64,000 bases of DNA. It comes from an uncultured Alphaproteobacteria bacterium. GTDB lineage: Bacteria; Pseudomonadota; Alphaproteobacteria; MPNO01; UBA2964. The stretch lies in assembly GCA_951812775.1 (NCBI GenBank), contig OX638326.1, positions 3,421,391 through 3,485,390 on the forward strand, read 5' to 3'. Shown in pieces: positions 55,871 through 64,000 of this stretch. The notes under the pieces are model-generated. The model did no database searches. It had not been told where the DNA came from and saw only the letters and a list, made by a program, of their open reading frames with translations. The number at the start of each line of letters is the position of its first letter. Positions within the stretch are counted from its first letter, which is position 1. The position numbers and the translations under genes were made by a program.

Positions 55871-55897
55871 AAAAAACCCCGACCGATTGGGTCAGGG
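55871..55897 (-). terminator. Intrinsic terminator in the metZ leader
   Basis: On the minus strand CCCTGACC-caatc-GGTCGGGG is followed by TTTTTT. It lies between the SAM-II aptamer and the metZ start, so it can act as the riboswitch-controlled attenuator. Confidence 0.75.
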
Positions 55898-55911
55898 CTA
55901 TGACGGGCTCC

Positions 55912-55976
55912 GACCTTTTAGCGGTTTATTTAATGTGGCCGCAAGCCAGTCGGGCTCAAATCACCACAAGCGCGTT
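55912..55976 (-). promoter_or_regulatory. SAM-II riboswitch
   Basis: The minus strand reads GCTTGTGGTGATTTGAGCC, then GGCTTGCGGCCACATTAAA and AACCGCTAAAAGG. These match the conserved SAM-II pseudoknot blocks (GGUGAUUUG, CUUGCxGCCAC-UUAAA, GCUAAA) known from alphaproteobacterial met genes. It lies about 100 bases before metZ and just before a terminator. It is expected to lower metZ expression when S-adenosylmethionine is abundant. Confidence 0.9.
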
Positions 55977-56122
55977 ATTACTCCGCTGTCGCGGAAGCGT
56001 CAAGCTGTTTGATCAACCGCCCCTATCGGAATTGTGAAGACAGTAATGGAAACCGTTGCTGGATTTCTGTAAGCAAATACGTAGATAACAACGCAAACGA
56101 AACAGGGCGTGGGGAAATAAGC

Positions 56123-57190
56123 GTGTCTGGTGCGCTTTGTGCCCGGCTGTTTTTGATCGCTATCGGGATACGACTCTTTAACGAAGTATGGTCGAACACC
56201 AAAGTCGCCGCGATGTATTTTGGACCAGAAGGTAGCGGCGCCTATCGGGTGGCAGCCCTCGCAGTGACAGCTTTTACGATGTTCTACGCGTGGCGTGGTG
56301 GTTTGCGCCGCTCGCTCCTCACGGATGCAGGTCAAATGCTGCTGGCTGCGGTATTGCTGGTGGTGGTGCCGGTCGCGGTCTTCCCGCCGTTGCCGGAACG
56401 TGGCATTCCGGAAGTGCCAGACACCGTCCATTGGGCGGGTGTTACCTTTATCGCTTTGGCTGCCGTGCAGGTCCTGAGCTATATCCCGTCCTGACAGATC
56501 GCGGCTTTCTCACCAAGCCCGGCATTATGGTCAAAGGGTTCCTGCTCGCAGGGTTGTTAAGCGGCGTGTTTATCTTGATGTTCAGCGCGGTTGGCCTCTA
56601 TGCCCGGGCTGGAGGGTGCCGCGACAGTTGCGGTGCCGATGGCGTTCGGTCTGCCGCTCCTATTGGTCTTTAACGCCATTATGTTGACCAGCACTGGCTC
56701 CACGCTGGATTCCACCTTTGCCAGTACGGCGAAGTTGGCCGCGATTGATTGGCCTGATCGCCGCAGCGAGCCCCAGGCTCGCGAACGGTCCCTCGGTCGG
56801 TGGGCGATGCTGACCATTGCCCTGTTTGGCAATTTACCGCTTCTGACAATTTATATGGGCGACGGTATTGGGCCAGCAGTTATTGCGGCAACGACCATCA
56901 GCGGCACCATGGTTATGGGTCTCGCTCCGATCTTCCTGCTGTCCTTCCTGCCCTCTGCCGGACCGGCAAGCTTTTACATGGCATTCTGACCCGGTCTTCT
57001 CTTCGGGGTTTTGATCACCGTGGAGAGCGCGACCGGTATGCAGATTTTCCCCGCCTGGATCGATGTCGGCAGTGGCAAGTATGCCGATGACCTCGGCGTC
57101 AATATCTATGGCCTGTTGATTTGTACCAGCGGATATTTGCTCGCCGGACATCTATGGCACCGACGTCAGGCGCTTAATCGCCGAGCGTAA
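56123..57190 (+). pseudogene. Decayed sodium:solute symporter
   Basis: Membrane-protein sequence of the SSS family spread over two frames. The first part (ARLFLIAIGIRLFNEVWSNT) runs to about 56490. A second part (VLTDRGFLTKPGIMVKGFL) is shifted until about 56610. A third (GLEGAATVAVPMAFGLPLL to SAGPASFYMAF) returns to the first frame, is stopped by TGA at 56987-56989 where relatives have Trp, and then continues as PGLLFGVLITVESATGM to TAA 57190. The 5' third of the gene is missing. A clear pseudogene unless several sequence errors coincide. It overlaps the convergent ctaA end by about 17 bases. Confidence 0.88.
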
Positions 57191-58214
57191 AGCGCAGCCA
57201 TATCGCGGATGTAATCACGGCCAACGCCCCAAGCTGATGAAGGATGCCCAGGGGCAAGATAACTTCTGTGAGAAGGGTTGCGATGCCGAGGCAGAGCTGA
57301 CAGAGCGCCAATATTCCCAGCAGCATCAGTGCTTTTTGAGGGGCAGTGTCGAGTACGGAACGTCCTGCCGTAACCCAATAGATCAGAACTGAGGCAACCG
57401 TCCCGATTGCCAACAGGCGATGGGTAAACTGCACTGTCGCCGTGTTTTCAAAGAAATTGATCCACCAGGGTGCGCTCAGCAGGATTCCATCGGGGATCAC
57501 CTGCCCGCCCATTAACGGAAATGTATTATAGGCCAGCCCGGCATCGAGCCCGGCAACAAAGGCGCCCCAAATGATCGTCACGGCGGCGGCAAAAATAATA
57601 TAAAGCGATCCGGTTCGGGCCCATCCGCTGCCTGTCCGCGCGGGACGGTGTGTCAGGCAGGCCACCGCATACCAGAATAAGAGCCCGAAGATGACAAAGG
57701 CGAGACCGAGATGGGCTGCCAGCCGGTATTGGCTGACGGCGGGCTCGTTCACCAGACCACTTTTGACCATGTACCAACCGAGCAGGCCTTGCGCCCCGCC
57801 CAAAATAAACAATCCGCCAAGCCGCCAGATCAGGGCGCCGGGGATCATGCCGCGCATCACGAACCAGATATAGGGCAGCAGAAACACGATACCGATCAAC
57901 CGTCCCCAAAGCCGGTGAAGATATTCGAGCCAGTAGATCGATTTGAAATCGCCAACCGTCATCCAGAAATTGACCTTGGTGAATTCCGGGCTTTGCTTAT
58001 AGGCAGCAAAAAGCGCCTGCCATTCAGCATCGTTTAAGGGCGGCAGAATACCGGTCACCGGGCGCCAGTTGACGATAGATAGCCCGCTTTCGGTCAGCCG
58101 GGTGGCGCCGCCCAGCAGGATCATTGCGGCAACCATGGCACAACAGATCAGCAGCCAGTAGCCGACCGCTTTAGGCGGCAGGGTTGCGTCGGATGATGAG
58201 GCGGTGGCGAACAA
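57174..58214 (-). CDS. ctaA: Haem A synthase (CtaA/COX15)
   Basis: Oxidises haem O to haem A for cytochrome oxidase. 346 residues, about eight membrane segments, with TESGLSIVNWRPVTGILPP, the His-bearing WLEYLHRLWGR, AAHLGLAF, VQFTHRLLA and LHQLGALAV. COX15 type (long, type 2). No ctaB or oxidase subunits are in the window. Confidence 0.95.
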   Translation of the reverse strand: MFATASSSDATLPPKAVGYWLLICCAMVAAMILLGGATRLTESGLSIVNWRPVTGILPPLNDAEWQALFAAYKQSPEFTKVNFWMTVGDFKSIYWLEYLHRLWGRLIGIVFLLPYIWFVMRGMIPGALIWRLGGLFILGGAQGLLGWYMVKSGLVNEPAVSQYRLAAHLGLAFVIFGLLFWYAVACLTHRPARTGSGWARTGSLYIIFAAAVTIIWGAFVAGLDAGLAYNTFPLMGGQVIPDGILLSAPWWINFFENTATVQFTHRLLAIGTVASVLIYWVTAGRSVLDTAPQKALMLLGILALCQLCLGIATLLTEVILPLGILHQLGALAVITSAIWLRFTLGD

Positions 58215-58340
58215 GGTTGTAGCGGGTCCCGGGTTCTGATAGATACCCCCCTCAATAGGCTACGGAATCGCGAAAAAGCAAGAAAAACCGCGTGTTTCAA
58301 ATTGCCGCAAAAGATTCTGAAAAATTTTACATAGCTGTTC

Positions 58341-58369
58341 TTGACTCTCCAGGGGTGGACGCCTATATG
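58341..58369 (+). promoter_or_regulatory. Promoter of groES-groEL
   Basis: TTGACT (58341-58346), a 17-base spacer and TATATG (58364-58369), directly upstream of the CIRCE element. Housekeeping sigma-70 type; repression by HrcA at the adjacent operator is expected. Confidence 0.7.
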
Positions 58370-58370
58370 T

Positions 58371-58397
58371 CTGGCACTCGCGAGAGGAGAGTGCTAA
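58371..58397 (+). promoter_or_regulatory. CIRCE operator (HrcA binding site)
   Basis: CTGGCACTC, nine bases, GAGTGCTAA. This matches the CIRCE inverted repeat TTAGCACTC-N9-GAGTGCTAA with two changes in the left arm. It overlaps the transcription start of groESL and marks heat-shock control by HrcA, whose gene is not in the window. Confidence 0.92.
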
Positions 58398-58446
58398 CAA
58401 AACGGCAAATCCTCTTTTATTTCAACGATTAATAGGGAACGTGCAA

Positions 58447-60388
<1,942 letters not shown>

Positions 60389-60427
60389 GGCATCCGCCTG
60401 ACATCGGCTGCTACAGCCAAACAATTA

Positions 60428-60455
60428 AAGGCTCCGCTTCGGCGGGGCCTTTTTG
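60428..60455 (+). terminator. Rho-independent terminator of groESL
   Basis: GGCTCCGC-TTCG-GCGGGGCC, a stable stem with a UUCG tetraloop, followed by TTTTTG, 40 bases past the groEL stop. Confidence 0.9.
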
Positions 60456-60500
60456 TTGGGGGGACAGTTTATCAGGGTACTACAGTATTCATTTATACCA

Positions 60501-60905
60501 TCACCCCGGCATATGCCTTGCGCGGGCGCCGCGTTCGATGCCGGCGGCGACGAGGCGGTCGATGTCGAGGCTGTGTCGGATCATCTCGAGCAGGCGCAGC
60601 TCTTCCTGGCTGGCGCTGCCATCGGCGGCCACCACATCACAGCTGATCGCATAGGCGGTCTCATAGAGCCGCGCCGGCACTTTGGTGCGGATAAACCCAA
60701 TGGCCTGTTCCAGACCGTCATCGTCATTCAGCAGCTCGGCGCAGGCTCGCGTGGCGGTCGGAAGTTCTTCCTCGTCGAACCCGTCAAACACCGGCAATTT
60801 GCGAACCATCGCGCCCATGGATTGAAGCTCGGAATCGGTCATCTCGCGGTCGGCAGCGGATGACAAGACCATTGCGTAAATCAGCCCTTCGTGAAGTTCA
60901 GCCAT
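60501..60905 (-). CDS. TerB-like / tellurite resistance family protein
   Basis: 134 residues, all-helical and acidic. Two repeats of the TerB type with Asp/Glu-rich metal-binding-like loops (MVLSSAADREMTDSELQSMG; SCDVVAADGSASQEELRLLEMI). Soluble and probably cytoplasmic. The family name is historical and no tellurite cluster is nearby. It lies downstream of the helicase gene on the same strand. Confidence 0.85.
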   Translation of the reverse strand: MAELHEGLIYAMVLSSAADREMTDSELQSMGAMVRKLPVFDGFDEEELPTATRACAELLNDDDGLEQAIGFIRTKVPARLYETAYAISCDVVAADGSASQEELRLLEMIRHSLDIDRLVAAGIERGARARHMPG

Positions 60906-60983
60906 TCTTGTTTCCTTTTCGTCCGTTTCTTGTTCGCGCCAATTTAACGACTCTAGCGCAGATAAGGTTCTTAACCAGTTGCG

Positions 60984-63755
60984 TCAAGAGGCTGCGGCGG
61001 AACGACCCAGAAACTCTTTCGTTCCCTCGATCACCTCAACCAGCCCGAGCCGTTCGACCTCGACGCCTTCCGGAAAGGCGGTGAGCAGTCGCGTTGGTGT
61101 ACGGGCATCGAGGATCACAAAGACCCCATGATCGCCAGCGCGCCGCACCAGTCGTCCATAGGCCTGTTTGAGGCGCAGACGGGTGATGCGGTCGTCATAG
61201 GCGGTGCCACCAAAGGCTTTTTTGCGGGCGCGGTGCAGAATGGTAGGGCGCGGCCACGGTACGCGGTCAAAGACCACCAGACGCAGCGCCCGACCCGGCA
61301 CATCAACCCCATCGCGGATCGCATCCGTGCCGAGGATGCAGCTGTTTTCTTCGGCCCGAAAAATCTCGATCAGGCTCGCCGTGTCCATGCCGTCGACATG
61401 CTGGGCGAGCAGCGGTAACCCGGCTTCTTCCAGCGGCACGGCTATCTTGCCATGGACCGTGCGCAGCCGGGCGATGGCGGTAAACAGGCCAAGCGCCCCG
61501 CCATTTGCGGCGAGGAATAGTTCGCGGTACGCAGCAGCCACCTGATCCCCATTGGTGCGGCTGACATCATTGACGACATAGACCTTTGTCTGGGTCGGGT
61601 AATCAAAAGGCGAAGGCGCGTGGGCGCGGATCGCGGGCGCAGGCAAATGCGCCGCGCCGGTGACCGCTTCCGCGGACAGCCAATCGGTCTCATTGTCGCC
61701 GGTGCTGTCGCGCAAGGTGGCGGAGGTCATCACCACGCCATGTGCCGGGCGCGCGACATGATGAGCAAAGGGCACGGTCGGATCGATCCAGTGGCGATGC
61801 ATCGCCGCATCGCTGTCGCGGCCCTGATCGCGGCTGACGGAGAACCAGTCGACAAACCCTTCCGGTACTTCATCGCGGAGCGCTGCCAGCATCGACCGCC
61901 AGGCATCGACCTCACCTTCGGCGCGGCGGGTGAGGCCACGGCAGGCGGCTTCGATACGCTGGCGGGTATGGCTGTCAAAATTATCGGCCTCGGCATCCAG
62001 CAGATAAAGCAGCCGGGTGATCAGCGCCTTCATCGGTTGTGAGAGTTCACCCAGCGCCGTTTCAAGTATGGCGGCGGCATCATGCAGCTCATCAATCGGG
62101 GGTGCGGCATCGGCTTCGAGGTCATAGGGCGTGTTCGGGTCCTTGGCGCGGGCATAGACCTGTTTGCGCACCAGCGCGAGAAATCCTTCCGCCGGGCCGC
62201 GGGGTCGCTCGCCATCTGCCAGCCGGGCTGCCCATCCAGCCTGCGGCAAACAAAGCGCGGCTTGTTTTACGGCTTCCAGAGTCTCCGCTGTGGCTGGGTC
62301 AGCGGCGGTCAAATCCTCAATCCGGCGTTGCAGACCACGGGCTCTGCTGCGGCCGCCGCCTTCGGCCCCGAGCAACCAACGGCGTAATTCAACACCCTGT
62401 CGTCCGGACAGCTCGGCAGAAAAAGCGCTATCGGCGGAATCAAACAGATGATGCCCTTCATCAAACACCATGCGGGTCGGCACATTGCCGTCATCCAGCC
62501 CGCCGAGTGCGGCCTGGGTCATCACCAGCGCATGGTTGGCGACAACGATGTCGGCGCGGCGCGGCTGTCGCACGGTACGCTCGATAAAGCACTTACTATA
62601 ATGGCTGCAGGCGGAGTAGATGCATTCGCCCCGTCGGTCGGCATGGGCGAGGGTGTCGCGGAACCCGACAAGATCAGTAAGCCAGGTCGGGAAATCGCCA
62701 CCGACAATATCGCCAGAGCGCGTTCTCGCTGCCCAGCGTGCCAGTAGCCCCAGTCCAACGGCGCTCGCAGGACGGGTCGGGCTGCGACCAACCGCTTCTT
62801 CCATATTCAGAAGGCAGAGATAATTTTCCCGCCCTTTGCGAATAACAACATGGCGCGCCTTGACGTCGGGGTTCGGGTGCAGCCGGTTCAGCTCGTCGTC
62901 GATCTGGCGTTGCAGGTTTCTGGTAAAGGTGCTGATCCATACCGCGCCGCCATTTTTCTCCGACCACACGCTGGCGGGCGCGATATAGCCCAGTGTCTTG
63001 CCAACACCAGTGCCAGCCTCCGCGATCACCACGTTAGGCGTATCGGCGACAGCGCGCGGCGCGAAGGCAGCAGAAACCGCGGACGCATAATCCGCCTGTT
63101 GGGGCCGCGGCTCGGCGTTTGCGCCGACCAGTTCTATGAGGCGGGCGCGGGCCTCGGCATCCGTAACCTCGTGGGTTTCGGGCGGTGGTTCCGGGGCAAA
63201 TTCGGCCCAGCTGTGCAGGCCCATCCAGACATCCAGACCGCGTCGGGGGCGTGGCATTTCTTCCAGATCAGCGAGGTGTTGCAAGCTGGCGGTGACCATT
63301 GGACCCCATCCCCAGCCACCATCCTGCATCGCCTGCGCGACTGGCAAAGCGTCTGGTTCGTCACGGTCATCAAACTCGTTTAACTCTGTTAGCAATATTT
63401 CAACTGCCAGCCTTAGGAAACGCGCCTGTTCTTCCAGGGTTTGGGGCTTGTCGAGATCGAGTGTCGTGGCAATGCCTGAAGGCGTCGGCAGACAAAACTG
63501 TGCCGGTCGGGTAAAGGCAAAGAGTTCCAGAATATCCAGGGACGCGAAGGGGGATAATCGCAAACGCCGCGCTACCGTTGGGGCATGGCACAATATTGGC
63601 GGCGAGATTGTTTTTAAGGTCGCCGCCGCCTCGGCCTGGGTTATGTGGCGCGCCTCTCCCCCGGGTGACAGGATGACAGCGTCAGTTAGCCCCGAGACGA
63701 GGACATGTCGTGCATGCGCCGGTTCTGTTGCCTGAAGAGGGAGGGGTGTATCCAT
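60984..63755 (-). CDS. DinG-like ATP-dependent DNA helicase with Fe-S cluster
   Basis: 923 residues from ATG 63755; in-frame ATGs at 63770 and 63821 are alternatives without better ribosome binding sites. Superfamily 2 XPD/DinG helicase: Walker A EAGTGVGKT (about 246-254), DEGH box in VVFDEGHHLFD, four Cys of the Fe-S domain (one in YLCLLN, three in GECIYSACSHYSKC), and late motifs GTDAIRDGVDVPG and QAYGRLVRR. The first 200 residues form an extra domain (CHAPTVARRL, LDILELFAF) that may be a degenerate exonuclease-like region. Unwinds DNA, probably in repair or R-loop removal. The sequence is clearly richer in G+C than the first 55 kb. Confidence 0.93.
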   Translation of the reverse strand: MDTPLPLQATEPAHARHVLVSGLTDAVILSPGGEARHITQAEAAATLKTISPPILCHAPTVARRLRLSPFASLDILELFAFTRPAQFCLPTPSGIATTLDLDKPQTLEEQARFLRLAVEILLTELNEFDDRDEPDALPVAQAMQDGGWGWGPMVTASLQHLADLEEMPRPRRGLDVWMGLHSWAEFAPEPPPETHEVTDAEARARLIELVGANAEPRPQQADYASAVSAAFAPRAVADTPNVVIAEAGTGVGKTLGYIAPASVWSEKNGGAVWISTFTRNLQRQIDDELNRLHPNPDVKARHVVIRKGRENYLCLLNMEEAVGRSPTRPASAVGLGLLARWAARTRSGDIVGGDFPTWLTDLVGFRDTLAHADRRGECIYSACSHYSKCFIERTVRQPRRADIVVANHALVMTQAALGGLDDGNVPTRMVFDEGHHLFDSADSAFSAELSGRQGVELRRWLLGAEGGGRSRARGLQRRIEDLTAADPATAETLEAVKQAALCLPQAGWAARLADGERPRGPAEGFLALVRKQVYARAKDPNTPYDLEADAAPPIDELHDAAAILETALGELSQPMKALITRLLYLLDAEADNFDSHTRQRIEAACRGLTRRAEGEVDAWRSMLAALRDEVPEGFVDWFSVSRDQGRDSDAAMHRHWIDPTVPFAHHVARPAHGVVMTSATLRDSTGDNETDWLSAEAVTGAAHLPAPAIRAHAPSPFDYPTQTKVYVVNDVSRTNGDQVAAAYRELFLAANGGALGLFTAIARLRTVHGKIAVPLEEAGLPLLAQHVDGMDTASLIEIFRAEENSCILGTDAIRDGVDVPGRALRLVVFDRVPWPRPTILHRARKKAFGGTAYDDRITRLRLKQAYGRLVRRAGDHGVFVILDARTPTRLLTAFPEGVEVERLGLVEVIEGTKEFLGRSAAAS

Positions 63756-63883
63756 GGCAGGATTATACATTGTCAGTCGGATTCGGGCGCAATACCAACT
63801 GCGGTGAACGACTTTCCTCATTGACGTGAGGCGTTGCCGCGCCTACGTTCGCGCGCGTTTTAGAAAATTCGAGCCGGTTGATT

Positions 63884-64000
63884 ATGGATACGATACGGAA
63901 CTTCGCGGAGGATGCTCGTGCCTGGCCCTTTGAAGAGGCCCGCAAGCTGCTATCGCGCATCAATGGCCAGGCGCCCGAAAAGGGCTACGTGCTGTTTGAA
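63884..64000 (+). CDS. lysK: Lysyl-tRNA synthetase class I, N-terminal fragment (cut by window edge)
   Basis: 39 codons from ATG 63884 to the window end: ARAWPFEEARKLLSRI and KGYVLFE match the start of archaeal-type class I LysRS, which is usual in Alphaproteobacteria; the HIGH-like motif would follow just outside the window. Divergent from the helicase gene. Confidence 0.88.
   Translation, partial: MDTIRNFAEDARAWPFEEARKLLSRINGQAPEKGYVLFE

Overview
The window looks like one chromosomal segment of an alphaproteobacterium with a Rhodospirillales-like gene complement. The supporting signs are the run rpmH-rnpA-yidD-yidC-engB-argB, the dapD-dapE and truA-fmt blocks, a SAM-II riboswitch in front of metZ, a CIRCE operator in front of groESL, a DUF2336 protein, form-II CoxL-like molybdoenzymes and the start of a class I lysyl-tRNA synthetase. 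Base composition is moderate for most of the window and looks clearly richer in G+C from about 56.1 to 58.2 kb and 60.5 to 63.8 kb. TGA is used as an ordinary stop throughout, and TTG or GTG starts with good ribosome binding sites are common.

Layout. 0-4.8 kb: the end of fmt, truA, a membrane protein, dapE, dapD and a HAD pyrimidine nucleotidase. 4.9-9.7 kb: a signalling operon with a degenerate GGDEF/EAL protein, an active-looking PAS-GGDEF cyclase and a DUF2336 protein. 9.7-12.7 kb: a LolD/MacB-type ABC ATPase and its FtsX-like permease. 12.7-17.8 kb: gph, argB and the rpmH-to-engB translation and membrane-insertion operon. 17.9-23.4 kb: a TVP38 protein with a MerA-like flavoprotein, a tiny secreted Cys-rich CNPC-repeat protein interrupted by an in-frame TGA, an orphan histidine kinase and a PEP-mutase-family lyase. 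23.4-27.9 kb: a minus-strand glutathione/electrophile group (two GSTs, one frameshifted; a VOC protein; a DMT transporter; gamma-glutamyltransferase). 28-29.8 kb: panB-panC. 29.9-34.5 kb: a Tat-exported beta-helix protein, a lipoprotein, tRNA-Arg(ACG), a flippase-like gene broken by TGA and an NTF2-like protein. 34.5-44.8 kb: coxG, an EgtB/SenA-type nonheme iron enzyme, two orphan CoxL-type subunits, two cytochrome c-556-like genes (one lacking its haem site), an ECF sigma/anti-sigma pair and an SDR. 45-53.4 kb: an MscS channel, an ABC-2 permease, argD-argF, a frameshifted hslO, a lipoprotein and trkH. 53.4-64 kb: folE, apaG, metZ with its riboswitch, a decayed sodium/solute symporter, ctaA, groES-groEL, a TerB-like protein, a DinG-like helicase and the start of lysK.

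Most of the content is housekeeping (lysine/DAP, arginine, pantothenate, methionine, folate, haem A, protein folding and insertion). The unusual theme is the number of damaged genes: the CNPC protein, a GST, the flippase-like gene, hslO, the symporter, one c-556 copy and the EAL domain all carry lesions. Either this lineage is losing genes or the assembly has local errors; reads over each lesion would decide. The strongest candidate for something undescribed is the CNPC-repeat peptide, whose TGA sits exactly where the other repeats have cysteine.
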